Of a stretch of 64,000 nucleotides of DNA, positions 21,854 to 36,491 are shown in pieces. Source of the DNA: Erwinia aphidicola (GTDB lineage: Bacteria > Pseudomonadota > Gammaproteobacteria > Enterobacterales > Enterobacteriaceae); contig NZ_JAMKCQ010000001.1 in the NCBI RefSeq assembly GCF_024169515.1, forward strand, positions 1,736,001-1,800,000, read 5' to 3'. The translations under genes were made by a program, and so were the position numbers. The notes beneath the pieces are model-generated. The model was not told the DNA's origin. It did not search any database and saw only the letters and a list, made by a program, of their open reading frames with translations. Each line of letters starts with the position of its first letter. The stretch's first letter is position 1.

Positions 21854-23533
21854 ATGAAAAATGTAACCGAGGTTCAACAGTGGGCGCACGGCGCCGATTT
21901 AGTGGTGGCGCAGCTGGAAGCGCAGGGCGTGAAGCAGGTGTTTGGCATCCCCGGCGCGAAAATCGATAAGGTGTTTGATTCGCTGCTGGATACCACCATT
22001 CAGACTATCCCGGTACGTCACGAGGCCAATGCGGCGTTTATGGCAGCGGCGGTGGGCAGGCTGACCGGCAAAGCGGGCGTGGCGCTGGTGACCTCCGGCC
22101 CCGGCTGCTCCAATCTGATCACCGGCATGGCCACGGCCACCAGTGAAGGCGACCCGCTGGTGGCGCTGGGCGGTGCGGTAAAACGCGCCGACAGCGCCAA
22201 GCAGGTGCATCAGAGCATGGATACGGTGGCGATGTTCCGACCGGTGAGTAAATTCGCCGTTGAGGTGAGCTCCGGGAATGCGATTGCCGAAGTGCTGTCG
22301 AACGCCTTTCGCAGCGCGGAACAGGGGCGGCCAGGCGGGGCATTTGTCAGCCTGCCGCAGGATATCGTTAACGAACCGGTGCGGGCCAATTTGCTGACGG
22401 CAAACGGCCAGCTACTGATGGGCCCGGCGCCGGATGCGGCTATCGCTGCCGTGGCTCGCCAGGTCGCCCAGGCGAAAAATCCGGTGCTGCTGCTTGGCTT
22501 GATGGCCAGCCAGCCGGAGAACAGCGCGGCGCTGCACCAGCTGCTGACGCGCAGCCATATTCCGGTCACCAGCACTTATCAGGCCGCGGGCGCGGTGCAT
22601 CAGGATCACTTCTCACGCTTTGCCGGCCGCGTCGGGCTGTTTAACAATCAGGCCGGAGATCGCCTGCTGAAAGAGGCGGATCTGATTATCACCATTGGCT
22701 ACAGCCCGGTGGAGTATGAACCGGCGATGTGGAACAACGGCACGGCGACGCTGGTGCATATTGATGTGCTGCCAGCCGACAGCGATAGCTGCTATCTGCC
22801 GGACGCCGAGCTGGTGGGGGATATTGCCGCCACGCTGAACAAGCTGACGGCGCAGATTAGCCACCCGCTCACCCTCAGCCCGCAGGCGGCGGCGATCCTG
22901 CAGGATCGCCAGCAGCAGCGCGAACTGCTGTCGCTGCGCGGCCATCAGCTGGATCAGTTTGCCCTGCACCCGCTGCGCATCGTGCGCGCCATGCAGGACA
23001 TTATTAACAGCGACGTCACCCTGACGGTGGATATGGGCAGTTTCCATATCTGGATTGCCCGCTATCTTTACAGCTTCCGCGCACGCCAGATTATGATCTC
23101 CAACGGTCAGCAGACGATGGGCGTGGCGCTGCCGTGGGCGATCGGTGCCTGGCTGGTGGACCCGAGCCGCAAAGTGGTGTCCGTTTCCGGCGACGGTGGC
23201 TTCCTGCAGTCGAGCATGGAGCTGGAAACCGCCGTGCGGCTGGGCGCCAACCTGCTGCATATTATCTGGGTCGACCAGGAGTACAATATGGTCGCGATGC
23301 AGGAAGAGAAGAAATACCAGCGTGTTTCAGGCGTGAAATTCGGCCCGATTGATTTTAAAGCCTATGCCGAATCGTTTGGCGCCGCCGGATTCGCGGTGGA
23401 GAGCGCAGCGATGCTGGAGCCGACGCTGCGCAAGGCGATGGATGTGAATGGCCCGGCGGTGGTCGCCATTCCGGTGGATTATGCCGACAATCACCTGCTG
23501 ATGGGCCAGCTGCACCTTAGCCAGCTCCTGTAG
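21854..23533 (+). CDS. budB: Catabolic acetolactate synthase
   Basis: Thiamine diphosphate enzyme that joins two pyruvates to 2-acetolactate for acetoin, independent of branched-chain control. It has 559 residues, the Klebsiella BudB length. The catalytic glutamate lies in [14 protein letters not shown] near residue 60, and the ThDP/Mg motif GDG begins near residue 446. At the far end of the motif the usual DNxYNMV reads DQEYNMV (about residues 474-480), an Asn-to-Gln change. No FAD-regulatory subunit is present. A strong terminator follows. A butanediol dehydrogenase (budC) is not in the operon, so the local end product is acetoin. Confidence 0.95.
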   Translation: MKNVTEVQQWAHGADLVVAQLEAQGVKQVFGIPGAKIDKVFDSLLDTTIQTIPVRHEANAAFMAAAVGRLTGKAGVALVTSGPGCSNLITGMATATSEGDPLVALGGAVKRADSAKQVHQSMDTVAMFRPVSKFAVEVSSGNAIAEVLSNAFRSAEQGRPGGAFVSLPQDIVNEPVRANLLTANGQLLMGPAPDAAIAAVARQVAQAKNPVLLLGLMASQPENSAALHQLLTRSHIPVTSTYQAAGAVHQDHFSRFAGRVGLFNNQAGDRLLKEADLIITIGYSPVEYEPAMWNNGTATLVHIDVLPADSDSCYLPDAELVGDIAATLNKLTAQISHPLTLSPQAAAILQDRQQQRELLSLRGHQLDQFALHPLRIVRAMQDIINSDVTLTVDMGSFHIWIARYLYSFRARQIMISNGQQTMGVALPWAIGAWLVDPSRKVVSVSGDGGFLQSSMELETAVRLGANLLHIIWVDQEYNMVAMQEEKKYQRVSGVKFGPIDFKAYAESFGAAGFAVESAAMLEPTLRKAMDVNGPAVVAIPVDYADNHLLMGQLHLSQLL

Positions 23534-23549
23534 TTCTCCGGCAGCGCGT

Positions 23550-23583
23550 GGCCCTTTATCGCAGACATAAAGGGCCCTTTTTT
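23550..23583 (+). terminator. Rho-independent terminator after budAB
   Basis: GGCCCTTTAT (23550-23559) pairs perfectly with ATAAAGGGCC (23567-23576) around a 7-base loop, followed by six Ts (23578-23583). It separates budAB from the rbs promoter. Confidence 0.92.
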
Positions 23584-23613
23584 GCCTTAAACCAAATCCT
23601 TTCACGGCGTCAG

Positions 23614-23625
23614 CGAAACGTTTCG
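23614..23625. promoter_or_regulatory. RbsR operator, upstream copy
   Basis: Perfect palindrome CGAAACGTTTCG, the LacI-family box of RbsR, in the context TCAGCGAAACGTTTCG. It is 93 bases upstream of the rbsD start and overlaps a CRP-like site. Confidence 0.75.
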
Positions 23626-23640
23626 ATGGCGATCACATTT
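23619..23640 (+). promoter_or_regulatory. CRP-like site of the rbs operon
   Basis: The right half GATCACATTT is the perfect CRP consensus; the left half (TTTCGA) is weak. Ribose operons of enterics are CRP-dependent. Overlap with the upstream RbsR palindrome suggests direct competition; this is inference. Confidence 0.55.
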
Positions 23641-23689
23641 CCAGCATCTGATGATTGTTTTCCCTTCGCCTTCTCATAAACTGCCAGTC

Positions 23690-23705
23690 AGCGAAACGTT
23701 TCGCT
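23690..23705. promoter_or_regulatory. RbsR operator, main copy before rbsD
   Basis: AGCGAAACGTTTCGCT is a perfect 16-base palindrome just ahead of the rbsD ribosome site, where the E. coli rbs operator lies. Its centre is 78 bases from that of the upstream copy, so DNA looping between two RbsR dimers is possible. Confidence 0.85.
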
Positions 23706-23717
23706 CTGGAGTGGAAA

Positions 23718-24137
23718 ATGAAAAAAGGCACCTTACTGAATTCTGATATCTCATCCGTGATCTCCCGTCTGGGTCATACCGACAGCATCGTGATTGGTGA
23801 TGCCGGCCTGCCGATCCCGCAAGGGCCGCAGCGCATTGACCTGGCGTTAACCCACGGCACCCCTGGCTTTTTGCAGGTGGTCGATGTGGTCACGCGTGAG
23901 ATGCAGGTCGAGAGTGCCATCATCGCGGAGGAGATTAAGCAGCATAATCCGCAGCTCCATAGCGAACTGGTCGCCCTGCTCGAATCCTTGCAACAACTCC
24001 AGGGAAACACCATCAGTATCCGTTATGTCAGTCACGAACAGTTCAAACAACAAACCCAGTGCAGCCAGGCGGTGATTCGCAGCGGGGAGTGTTCCCCGTA
24101 TGCGAATATCATCCTTGGCGCTGGCGTGACCTTCTGA
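23718..24137 (+). CDS. rbsD: D-ribose pyranase
   Basis: Interconverts the pyran and furan forms of ribose so that RbsK can act. 139 residues, as in E. coli; catalytic His20 is in SRLGHTD. The frame is open from 23655, but the ATG at 23718 ([20 protein letters not shown]) matches the family and follows GGAG. First gene of rbsDACBKR; rbsA starts 7 bases later. Confidence 0.97.
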   Translation: MKKGTLLNSDISSVISRLGHTDSIVIGDAGLPIPQGPQRIDLALTHGTPGFLQVVDVVTREMQVESAIIAEEIKQHNPQLHSELVALLESLQQLQGNTISIRYVSHEQFKQQTQCSQAVIRSGECSPYANIILGAGVTF

Positions 24138-24144
24138 GGCTGTT

Positions 24145-25656
24145 ATGCAACCTTTACTGCAACTGAAAGGCATTGATAAATCCTTCCCCGGCGTGAAAGC
24201 GCTGTCGGGGGCGGCGCTGTCTGTCTATCCGGGCCGCGTGATGGCGCTGGTCGGCGAAAACGGCGCGGGCAAGTCCACCATGATGAAAGTGCTGACCGGG
24301 ATTTATGCCCGTGATGCCGGAACCTTTACCTGGCTGGGCAAAGAGACCACCTTCAGCGGGCCGAAAGAGTCGCAGGAAGCGGGGATCGGCATTATCCACC
24401 AGGAGCTGAACCTGATCCCGCAGCTGAGCATCGCCGAGAATATCTTTCTTGGCCGCGAATTCGTTAACCGCTTCGGCCGCATCCAGTGGAAAAAGATGCA
24501 TGCCGAGGCGGATGCGCTGTTAAAGCGCCTCAATCTGCGCTTCAGCAGCCACAAGCTGGTGGGCGACCTGTCGATTGGCGATCAGCAGATGGTGGAGATT
24601 GCCAAAGTGCTGAGCTTCGAGTCGAAAGTGATCGTGATGGATGAACCCACCGATGCGCTGACCGATACCGAAACCGTCTCGCTGTTCCGGGTGATTAACG
24701 AGCTGAAAGCCCAGGGCTGCGGCATCGTGTATATCTCCCACCGCATGAAAGAGATTTTCGAGATCTGCGACGACGTCACCATTTTCCGCGACGGGCAGTT
24801 TATTGCCGAGCGCGAAGTGGCGACGCTGACCGAAGAGTCGCTGATTGAAATGATGGTTGGCCGCAAGCTGGAAGAGCAGTATCCACGCCTGGATAAAGCG
24901 CCGGGCGCGGTGCGCCTGACGGTTGAGCACCTCAGCGGTTCCGGCGTGGAGGATGTCAGCTTCACGCTGCGCAAGGGTGAAATCCTCGGCGTGGCCGGGC
25001 TGATGGGCGCAGGTCGTACCGAGCTGATGAAAGTGCTGTACGGCGCGCTGGCGCGCAGCGGTGGCACCGTGACGCTGGATGGCAAAACCGTGGTATCGCG
25101 CTCGCCGGAAGAGGGGCTGGCCAACGGCATCGTCTATATCTCTGAAGACCGCAAGCGTGATGGCCTGGTGCTGGGCATGTCGGTGAAAGAGAACATGTCG
25201 CTCACCGCGCTTAACTACTTCAGCTATGGCGGAGGCCGCCTGAAGCATGCCGAAGAAGAGATGGCGGTCGGCGACTTTATCAAACTGTTCAATGTCAAAA
25301 CTCCGTCGATGAACCAGCCTATCGGCCTGCTGTCCGGCGGCAATCAGCAAAAAGTGGCGATTGCCCGCGGGCTGATGACCCGGCCTAAAGTGCTGATCCT
25401 CGATGAGCCAACGCGCGGCGTCGACGTTGGGGCGAAAAAAGAGATCTATCAGCTGATCAACCAATTTAAGCAGGAGGGGCTGAGCATCATTCTCGTCTCT
25501 TCTGAAATGCCGGAAGTACTGGGCATGAGCGACCGCGTGCTGGTGATGCACGAAGGGCGTCTGAGCGGTGACTTCCCGATTGAACAAGCCTCGCAGGAAA
25601 TTTTGATGGCGGCGGCGGTAGGCAAACAACACAGCGCGGAGCTGGCAACACTATGA
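24145..25656 (+). CDS. rbsA: Ribose ABC transporter ATP-binding protein
   Basis: Fused double ATPase of the ribose importer. The N-terminal domain has Walker [10 protein letters not shown] (residues 37-45) and the signature [13 protein letters not shown]; the C-terminal domain has the degenerate Walker [10 protein letters not shown] and the signature [16 protein letters not shown], the usual asymmetry of this family. 503 residues against 501 in E. coli. It overlaps rbsC by 4 bases (ATGA). Confidence 0.98.
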   Translation: MQPLLQLKGIDKSFPGVKALSGAALSVYPGRVMALVGENGAGKSTMMKVLTGIYARDAGTFTWLGKETTFSGPKESQEAGIGIIHQELNLIPQLSIAENIFLGREFVNRFGRIQWKKMHAEADALLKRLNLRFSSHKLVGDLSIGDQQMVEIAKVLSFESKVIVMDEPTDALTDTETVSLFRVINELKAQGCGIVYISHRMKEIFEICDDVTIFRDGQFIAEREVATLTEESLIEMMVGRKLEEQYPRLDKAPGAVRLTVEHLSGSGVEDVSFTLRKGEILGVAGLMGAGRTELMKVLYGALARSGGTVTLDGKTVVSRSPEEGLANGIVYISEDRKRDGLVLGMSVKENMSLTALNYFSYGGGRLKHAEEEMAVGDFIKLFNVKTPSMNQPIGLLSGGNQQKVAIARGLMTRPKVLILDEPTRGVDVGAKKEIYQLINQFKQEGLSIILVSSEMPEVLGMSDRVLVMHEGRLSGDFPIEQASQEILMAAAVGKQHSAELATL

Positions 25657-26621
25657 GTACGCAAACAATCCCTTCACGCCGCCTGACCGTTAAGGCATGG
25701 CTGGTTGAGCAGAAATCGCTGATTGCGCTGGTGGTGCTGATTGCCATCGTTTCCAGCATGAGCCCGAACTTTTTCACCGTGGCAAACCTGTTCAACATTC
25801 TGCAACAGACCTCGGTAAACGCCATTATGGCGGTCGGGATGACGCTGGTGATCCTCACCTCCGGCATCGACCTTTCCGTGGGTTCGCTGCTGGCGCTGAC
25901 CGGGGCGGTGGCGGCTTCGATTGTCGGGCTGGAGGTCAATGCGCTGGTGGCGGTGGCGGCTTCGCTGGCGCTCGGTGCCTTTATTGGCGCGATCACCGGC
26001 ACCATTGTGGCCAGGGGCAAAGTGCAGGCGTTTATCGCCACGCTGGTGATGATGCTGCTGCTGCGCGGGGTGACCATGGTTTACACCAACGGCAGCCCGA
26101 TCAATACCGGCTTTAATGACAACGCGGATCTGTTTGGCTGGTTTGGCATTGGCCGCCCGCTGGGCATCCCGACGCCGGTCTGGATTATGGCTATCGTGTT
26201 CCTTGCGGCCTGGTACATGCTGCATCACACCCGGCTGGGCCGCTATATCTATGCACTGGGCGGCAATGAAGCGGCAACGCGCCTGTCCGGTATCAGCGTT
26301 AACCGCGTCAAAATTATCGTCTATGCGCTGTGCGGCATGCTGGCGGCGCTGGCGGGCACCATTGAAGTGGCGCGCCTCTCCTCGGCACAGCCCACGGCGG
26401 GTACCGGTTACGAGCTGGATGCCATTGCGGCCGTGGTGCTGGGCGGTACCAGCCTGGCAGGCGGTAAAGGCCGGATTATGGGCACGCTGATTGGCGCCCT
26501 GATCTTAGGCTTCCTGAATAACGGCCTGAACCTGCTCGGCGTCTCCTCTTACTACCAAATGATCGTCAAAGCTGTGGTGATTTTGCTGGCGGTTCTGGTG
26601 GATAACAAAAGCAGTAAATAA
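25653..26621 (+). CDS. rbsC: Ribose ABC transporter permease
   Basis: Membrane channel of the ribose importer; 322 residues with about 10 helices and the family motifs [17 protein letters not shown] (residues 70-86) and [16 protein letters not shown]. Translation is coupled to rbsA by a 4-base overlap. Confidence 0.98.
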   Translation: MSTQTIPSRRLTVKAWLVEQKSLIALVVLIAIVSSMSPNFFTVANLFNILQQTSVNAIMAVGMTLVILTSGIDLSVGSLLALTGAVAASIVGLEVNALVAVAASLALGAFIGAITGTIVARGKVQAFIATLVMMLLLRGVTMVYTNGSPINTGFNDNADLFGWFGIGRPLGIPTPVWIMAIVFLAAWYMLHHTRLGRYIYALGGNEAATRLSGISVNRVKIIVYALCGMLAALAGTIEVARLSSAQPTAGTGYELDAIAAVVLGGTSLAGGKGRIMGTLIGALILGFLNNGLNLLGVSSYYQMIVKAVVILLAVLVDNKSSK

Positions 26622-26647
26622 CTCTTTACCCTTACAGGATATAAAAA

Positions 26648-27529
26648 ATGAAGATGAGAAAACTGACTGCACTCGCCGTACTGTTAGGCGCCACCCTGAG
26701 CGCTAACGCGCTGGCAAAAGATACCATTGCGCTGGTGGTCTCAACCCTGAATAACCCGTTCTTCGTCTCGTTGAAAGATGGCGCGCAGAAAGAAGCGGAC
26801 AAGCTGGGCTACAACCTGGTGGTGCTGGATTCGCAGAACAACCCGGCGAAAGAGCTGGCAAACGTGCAGGACCTGACCGTGCGTGGCACCAAGCTGCTGC
26901 TGATTAACCCGACCGATTCTGACGCGGTGGGTAACGCAGTGAAAATGGCAAACCAGGCCAAAATCCCGGTGATCACGCTGGACCGCGTGGCGTCACAGGG
27001 CGAAGTGGTTAGCCACGTTGCCTCTGATAACCGCTTCGGTGGCAAAATGGCCGGTGACTTTATGGCGAAGAAAGTTGGCGAAGGTGCGAAAATCATCGAG
27101 CTGCAGGGTATTGCCGGAACGTCCGCCGCGCGTGAGCGTGGTGAAGGCTTTAAGCAGGCTGCCGATGCCCACAAGTTCAATATCCTCGCCAGCCAGCCGG
27201 CTGACTTTGACCGTACTAAGGGCCTGAACGTGATGCAGAACCTGCTGACCGCTCACCCGGACGTGCAGGCGGTGTTCGCGCAGAACGATGAAATGGCGCT
27301 GGGCGCGCTGCGCGCATTGCAAACCGCAGGTAAATCTGATGTGGTCGTTGTGGGCTTCGACGGCACCCCAGACGGGATTAAGGCTGTTGAAGGCGGCAAA
27401 CTGGCTGCGACCGTGGCTCAGCTGCCGGAGCAGATTGGCGTGATTGGCGTCCAGACTGCGGATAAAGTGTTGAAAGGCCAGAAAGTACAGGCTATCAACC
27501 CGGTTGACCTGAAGCTGGTCACCAAATAA
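26648..27529 (+). CDS. rbsB: Ribose-binding periplasmic protein
   Basis: High-affinity ribose receptor for transport and for chemotaxis through Trg. The 293 residues open with a signal peptide of 23 residues (ending SANALA before KDTIAL); the ligand-contact segments [31 protein letters not shown] and [11 protein letters not shown] are present. A stable GC hairpin follows the stop by about 20 bases, which fits the need for more RbsB than permease. Confidence 0.98.
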   Translation: MKMRKLTALAVLLGATLSANALAKDTIALVVSTLNNPFFVSLKDGAQKEADKLGYNLVVLDSQNNPAKELANVQDLTVRGTKLLLINPTDSDAVGNAVKMANQAKIPVITLDRVASQGEVVSHVASDNRFGGKMAGDFMAKKVGEGAKIIELQGIAGTSAARERGEGFKQAADAHKFNILASQPADFDRTKGLNVMQNLLTAHPDVQAVFAQNDEMALGALRALQTAGKSDVVVVGFDGTPDGIKAVEGGKLAATVAQLPEQIGVIGVQTADKVLKGQKVQAINPVDLKLVTK

Positions 27530-27549
27530 ATCAAAGAAAAGCATGGCAC

Positions 27550-27569
27550 GCGCCACCTCCGGGTGGCGC
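27550..27569 (+). other. UCCG-tetraloop hairpin between rbsB and rbsK
   Basis: GCGCCACC and GGTGGCGC form a perfect 8-pair stem closed by C-UCCG-G, a member of the very stable UNCG tetraloop class. No T-run follows, so it is unlikely to terminate. It may protect the upstream rbsB message and reduce rbsK-rbsR expression. Confidence 0.7.
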
Positions 27570-27590
27570 ACTTATCTGGACGAACCCCTT

Positions 27591-28520
27591 ATGATGAAAA
27601 CCGGTAAACTGGCTGTCCTTGGCAGCATTAATGCAGATCACATCCTTAACCTGGCGCACTTTCCGCGCCCTGGCGAAACGGTGATCGGGAAGCAGTATCA
27701 GGTCGCATTTGGTGGGAAGGGTGCAAACCAGGCCGTTGCCGCCGGGCGCAGCGGCGCGGATATTGCCTTTATTGCCTGCGTGGGTGACGACGACATCGGC
27801 GAACGTATTCGCCAGCAGCTGGCCACCGACCGTATCGATATCGCGCCGGTGGAAGCGGTGGCGGGTGAGTCGACCGGCGTGGCGCTGATCTTTGTCAACG
27901 GCGAAGGTGAAAACACCATCGGCATCCACGCAGGGGCGAATGCCGCCGTGACGCCTGAGCGGGTGGAGAAACACCGGCAGGTGATTGCCGGGGCGGATGC
28001 GCTGCTGATGCAGCTTGAATCTCCGCTGGAGAGCGTGCTGGCCGCCGCGCGTATTGCGCATCAAAATCAGACCAAAGTGATCCTTAACCCGGCACCGGCT
28101 ACCGAGCTTTCCGACGAGCTGCTGTCGCTGGTGGATATGATCACCCCGAATGAAACCGAAGCGCAGATCCTTACCGGCGTGGCGGTCAACAGCGATGAAG
28201 ACGCGGCGCAAGCGGCAGCTGTACTGCACGACAAAGGTATTGCCAGCGTGCTGATCACCCTGGGCAGCCGCGGCGTGTGGCTGAGCGAGCAGGGCAGCGG
28301 CCAGCGCGTGGCCGGTTTCCGTGTGGAGGCGGTAGATACCATCGCGGCGGGCGATACCTTTAACGGTGCGCTGATCGCCGCGCTGCTGGAACAGCGCCCG
28401 ATGGCGGAAGCGGTGCGATTCGCCCATGCGGCCGCGGCGATTGCCGTTACGCGACGCGGCGCGCAGCCTTCCGTACCCTGGCGTGAAGAGATCGACAGCT
28501 TCTTGCAACAGCAGGGGTAA
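27591..28520 (+). CDS. rbsK: Ribokinase
   Basis: Phosphorylates ribose to ribose 5-phosphate (PfkB family). From the ATG at 27591 ([17 protein letters not shown]) there are 309 residues, the E. coli length; the longer frame from 27543 would run through the hairpin and is rejected. Motifs: [13 protein letters not shown] near residue 41 and the C-terminal anion hole and catalytic base [13 protein letters not shown]. Confidence 0.97.
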   Translation: MMKTGKLAVLGSINADHILNLAHFPRPGETVIGKQYQVAFGGKGANQAVAAGRSGADIAFIACVGDDDIGERIRQQLATDRIDIAPVEAVAGESTGVALIFVNGEGENTIGIHAGANAAVTPERVEKHRQVIAGADALLMQLESPLESVLAAARIAHQNQTKVILNPAPATELSDELLSLVDMITPNETEAQILTGVAVNSDEDAAQAAAVLHDKGIASVLITLGSRGVWLSEQGSGQRVAGFRVEAVDTIAAGDTFNGALIAALLEQRPMAEAVRFAHAAAAIAVTRRGAQPSVPWREEIDSFLQQQG

Positions 28521-28522
28521 AC

Positions 28523-29524
28523 GTGGCGACCATGAAAGATGTCGCCCGCCTGGCGGGTGTCTCAACCTCTACCGTGTCACACGTTATCAATAACAACCGC
28601 TTCGTCAGTGAAGCGGTGCGTGAAAAGGTGACCTCAGCGGTTAACCAGCTGAACTACGCCCCTTCCGCCCTGGCGCGCAGCCTCAAGCTCAACCAGACGC
28701 GCACCATCGGCATGCTGCTGACCGCCAGCAGCAACCCCTTCTATTCAGAGGTGGTGCGCGGCGTAGAACGCAGCTGTTACGAACGCGGCTACAGCCTGGT
28801 GCTGTGTAATACCGAAGGGGATGAGGATCGCATGAACCGCAGCCTGGAAACCCTGCTGCAAAAGCGCGTTGATGGCCTGCTGATCATGTGTACCGAAAGC
28901 CACCTCCCTTCCGCCGAGCTGCTCAATCGCTATCCTTCTATTCCCTCCGTCATGATGGACTGGGCACCGTTTGAAGGCAGCAGCGATATCATTCAGGATA
29001 ACTCGCTGCTGGGTGGGGAGATGGCCACGCGGCATCTGATCGCCCGCGGCTACACGCGCATTGCCTGTATCGCAGGCCCGCAGGATAAAACCCCGGCTCG
29101 ACTGCGCCTTGAAGGCTATCGGCAGGCAATGGCCAGCGCCGGGCTGCCGGTGCCGGAAGGCTATATCGTTAGCAGTGACTTTGAGTTTCAGGGCGGGTTT
29201 AACGCCATGAACACCTTGCTCAGCCTTAACCCGCTGCCGCAGGCGGTGTTTACCTGTAACGATGCAATGGCGGTCGGGGTTTATCATGCGCTTTATCAGG
29301 CGGGGATGAGCATTCCCGGGGATATGGCGGTGATGGGTTACGATGATATTGAACTGGCGCGCTATATGACGCCGCCGCTCAGCACCATTCATCAGCCGAA
29401 AGATGAGCTGGGCGAGCTGGCGATCGACACGCTGCTGCACCGCCTTGCCGCACCCGGTGGCAGCCAGCAGCTGCTGGTACTGACACCGGAATTAATGGAG
29501 CGGGCTTCGGTCGCTGAGATTTAA
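28523..29524 (+). CDS. rbsR: Ribose operon repressor
   Basis: LacI-family repressor relieved by ribose; in E. coli it also influences purine genes. It starts at a GTG ([20 protein letters not shown]) two bases after the rbsK stop and has 333 residues. The helix-turn-helix and hinge helix are in the first 60 residues; the effector domain carries [15 protein letters not shown] and [14 protein letters not shown]. Its likely targets are the two palindromes ahead of rbsD. It ends in a 4-base convergent overlap with hsrA. Confidence 0.97.
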   Translation: MATMKDVARLAGVSTSTVSHVINNNRFVSEAVREKVTSAVNQLNYAPSALARSLKLNQTRTIGMLLTASSNPFYSEVVRGVERSCYERGYSLVLCNTEGDEDRMNRSLETLLQKRVDGLLIMCTESHLPSAELLNRYPSIPSVMMDWAPFEGSSDIIQDNSLLGGEMATRHLIARGYTRIACIAGPQDKTPARLRLEGYRQAMASAGLPVPEGYIVSSDFEFQGGFNAMNTLLSLNPLPQAVFTCNDAMAVGVYHALYQAGMSIPGDMAVMGYDDIELARYMTPPLSTIHQPKDELGELAIDTLLHRLAAPGGSQQLLVLTPELMERASVAEI

Positions 29525-30924
29525 GCTCTCTTCTTCTTTTTATCGCGGTCGCTGATCAGGTTGCGGCCATCCCCGGGCTTCAGCAGCAGGAACACCGCAG
29601 ACGACAGCACGGTTATCGCACCCATCGTCAGGAAGGTGGCGTGGAAGTGCTGCAGCGTGGTGCCGTCAAAGTTTTCATAAAAGCGCAGCACCGCCGCGCT
29701 AACCGCCACGCCAAAACCGATCGCCAGCTGCTGCGTCACCGCCAGCATACTGTTACCGCTGCTGGCGTTGGCATCCGTCAAGTCAGCCAGCGTGATGGTG
29801 TTCATCGCGGTGAACTGCGTCGACATCGCCATGCCGAGAATAAACAGTGGAATGAGCAGCGCCAGCATATTCCAGCCCGGCAGCTGCAGGGCAAAGGTCG
29901 CAATCAGCACGCCAATAATGATGCTGATGCCAACCAGCGTTTTACGGTAGCCAAACCAGCGCAGAACGCCCGTCACCGTCGACTTCGCCAGTATGGAACC
30001 CAGTGCCGTTGGCGCCACCATACAACCGGCCAGCAGCGCAGTGTAGCCAAAACCGACCTGTAACATCAGTGGCATCAGAAAGGGGATGCAGCCGGTGCCG
30101 AGGCGCGAGGCGATATTGCCAATGATGCCGACCGAGAAGGTGCGCGTCTTAAACATCGGCAGCGGCAGCAGCGGAGAAGGGTGGCGGCGCGCGTGGACTA
30201 TATAGAGAAGCAGCAGCACTATCCCGGCGACCAACACCCCCAGCGCAATCAGGCTGGAGACCACCCGCTCGCCAAACAGCTCGATACCGCTGGAAATACC
30301 GACCAGGCCCAGACCAAACAGCAGGAAGCCTAACAGGTCAAAGCGGCGCTTGGGCGTGGTGAAGTCGGGCATGTATTTGCGCGCATAGATAATGCCGAGA
30401 ATGCCGATGGGTATGTTGATCAGGAAAATCCAGTGCCAGGTCGCCCAGGTGACCAGCACACCGCCCAGCAGTGGGCCAAGCACCGGACCAATCAATCCAG
30501 GCATGGTGACAAAATTAAGCACGGGCAGCAGCTCGCTGCGCGGGTAGGCACGCAGCAGCGCAAGGCGTGCCACCGGCATCATCATCGCACCGCCGATGCC
30601 CTGTATCACGCGTGAGACAACCAGCATTGACAGTGAACCGGAAAGCGCGCACGCCAGTGAACCCAGCGAGAACAGGAATACCGCGCTGATGAAAACCTTG
30701 CGCGTGCCAAAACGGTCAGCCAGCCAGCCGCTAACCGGGATGAGCATGGCAACGGTTAAGGTATAGCTGATAACGGCAGACTGCATTGCCAGTGGGGAGC
30801 GTTCAAGGCTGTGGGCGATAGCGGGCAGGGCGGTGTTAAGAATGGTGGCATCCAGCGCCTGCATAAAGAAAGCCATGGCGGCAATCCACGGGAGTCCGGC
30901 CATACTGCGCGCGGATTTTATCAT
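29521..30924 (-). CDS. hsrA: DHA2-family MFS transporter HsrA
   Basis: Predicted proton-driven efflux protein with 14 helices; 467 residues, close to E. coli HsrA (475), which is also next to rbsR. Motif A reads [13 protein letters not shown], and motif C-like [18 protein letters not shown] follows. Substrate is unknown. It converges on rbsR and is divergent from the rRNA operon. The C-terminus (DRDKKKKRA) is lysine-rich. Confidence 0.93.
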   Translation of the reverse strand: MIKSARSMAGLPWIAAMAFFMQALDATILNTALPAIAHSLERSPLAMQSAVISYTLTVAMLIPVSGWLADRFGTRKVFISAVFLFSLGSLACALSGSLSMLVVSRVIQGIGGAMMMPVARLALLRAYPRSELLPVLNFVTMPGLIGPVLGPLLGGVLVTWATWHWIFLINIPIGILGIIYARKYMPDFTTPKRRFDLLGFLLFGLGLVGISSGIELFGERVVSSLIALGVLVAGIVLLLLYIVHARRHPSPLLPLPMFKTRTFSVGIIGNIASRLGTGCIPFLMPLMLQVGFGYTALLAGCMVAPTALGSILAKSTVTGVLRWFGYRKTLVGISIIIGVLIATFALQLPGWNMLALLIPLFILGMAMSTQFTAMNTITLADLTDANASSGNSMLAVTQQLAIGFGVAVSAAVLRFYENFDGTTLQHFHATFLTMGAITVLSSAVFLLLKPGDGRNLISDRDKKKKRA

Positions 30925-31118
30925 TGGTGGTCCTTTCTTTTGACTTGAGCGGGGAGGAAATCCCTGTGATGCAGAAAGAATAGCATCTCCTTTTTATCAG
31001 TAACGGAGTTGTTTCGCCTTTCCTCGGCAGAAAACGCTGATTAATTGCCCCGAAAACGTCTGTTTTTAACCCTCTTGATGAAAAATTCTACGCTCGGTCA
31101 TTTTTTTGCAATAAACAC

Positions 31119-31146
31119 TTGTCACCTGCCAGAAAATCCCTATACT
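31119..31146 (+). promoter_or_regulatory. rRNA operon promoter P1
   Basis: TTGTCA (31119-31124), 16-base spacer, TATACT (31141-31146), followed by the GC-rich discriminator GCGCC typical of stringently controlled P1. Upstream there are A/T tracts (31079-31107) fitting an UP element. The downstream CACTGACACGGAACAACGGC is the same as at E. coli rrn operons. Confidence 0.9.
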
Positions 31147-31239
31147 GCGCCTCCACTGACACGGAACAACGGCTTACAGGCCAGCGTGTTGAGAGGTTCA
31201 GGAAGTTCTGAACCGCCGGAAAAACTTCTCAAAAAGAAG

Positions 31240-31267
31240 TTGACTCCGAAGGAGGAAAGCGTAATAT
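31240..31267 (+). promoter_or_regulatory. rRNA operon promoter P2
   Basis: TTGACT (31240-31245), 16-base spacer, TAATAT (31262-31267), about 120 bases downstream of P1, the usual spacing. Confidence 0.85.
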
Positions 31268-31307
31268 ACGCCACCTCGCGACAGGATGCTTCGGCACTGC
31301 TCGCAAC

Positions 31308-31319
31308 GCTCTTTAACAA
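31308..31319 (+). promoter_or_regulatory. Leader boxA antitermination site
   Basis: GCTCTTTAACAA, the NusB/S10 boxA core in the rRNA leader. A second copy lies in the 16S-23S spacer. Confidence 0.85.
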
Positions 31320-31471
31320 TTTATCAGACAATCTGTGTGGGCACTCGCAGGATTGATATCAACGTCTCCGGACGTAAAAAATATCAAGCCTCACGAGTGA
31401 ACACATAATGAAATTCATTATGACGTTTTACAGATGAGCACCGCTGAACTTGTTTCAGCAAATCGAACTTT

Positions 31472-33012
<1,541 letters not shown>

Positions 33013-33085
33013 CCTGAAGATACCTTCCCGCGTAGTGCTCACACAGATTGTCTGATGAACGTAACGAGCAAAATGTAGTATCAGA

Positions 33086-33161
33086 GTCCCCATCGTCTAG
33101 AGGCCCAGGACACTGCCCTTTCACGGCTGTAACAGGGGTTCGAATCCCCTTGGGGACGCCA
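33086..33161 (+). tRNA. gltT: tRNA-Glu (anticodon TTC), with an anticodon-stem mismatch
   Basis: 76 nt with encoded CCA. Acceptor arm GTCCCCA/TGGGGAC pairs fully; T-arm AGGGG/CCCCT is intact; anticodon TTC is at 33120-33122. The anticodon stem reads CTGCC (33113-33117) against GGCTG (33125-33129), leaving a T33114-T33128 mismatch at pair 28-42 where E. coli has a C-G pair. It lies in the rRNA spacer, the arrangement of E. coli rrnC. The symbol is generic for spacer tRNA-Glu. Confidence 0.95.
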
Positions 33162-33233
33162 TACCGGTAACGAAGTGAAAGTCGTTATCACCGTATCTCA
33201 AAACTGACTTTTTGGAGTCACGTTTGAGATATT

Positions 33234-33245
33234 TGCTCTTTAACA
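33234..33245 (+). promoter_or_regulatory. Spacer boxA antitermination site
   Basis: TGCTCTTTAACA, perfect match to the enteric boxA, 134 bases before the 23S start. It renews the antitermination complex for 23S transcription. The rest of the spacer holds the processing stem before 23S and no further tRNA. Confidence 0.88.
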
Positions 33246-33378
33246 ATCCGGAACAAGCTGAAAATTGAAACGACGCGTCGTATTCATTCTCCGTAATAAG
33301 AATGAAGTTAACGATGCGTTCGAGTCTCTCAAATGCTCACGACAGCATGCTGTCCTTCGGGACGCTTGTGGGTTGTGA

Positions 33379-36285
<2,907 letters not shown>

Positions 36286-36367
36286 ACAACGCCAGAAGCG
36301 TTCTGGTGCGCGTTATGAGAGACGCAAAGAGATTTTCAGCCTGTTTACCGGAATTAAGTCCGAAGTA

Positions 36368-36466
36368 TTTTGCGCTGAGGCAAGGCGGCAAGCGAAGGAA
36401 AGGAGGGAGCATACTGAAGTATGTGACTGACTTTACGAGCGCGGCCAACGCAGCATCAGCACAAAA
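36368..36466 (+). repeat. About 99-nt hairpin element in the 23S-5S spacer
   Basis: Outer arms TTTTGCGCTGAGGC (36368-36381) and GCATCAGCACAAAA (36453-36466) pair in 12 of 14 positions; the tip is CATACT (36410-36415) / AGTATG (36418-36423). The spacer is 206 nt against about 92 in E. coli, and this element accounts for the excess. It is transcribed with the rRNA. Confidence 0.65.
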
Positions 36467-36491
36467 GACACAGGACAGAGCACAAAGAATT

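Noticed and set aside
24520..25632. 370-codon minus-strand frame inside rbsA
   Set aside because: Antisense shadow with composition unlike any real protein; rbsA is intact.
31045..31356. 103-codon frame in the rRNA leader
   Set aside because: Covers P1, P2 and boxA; no ribosome site; the sequence is explained by regulatory signals.
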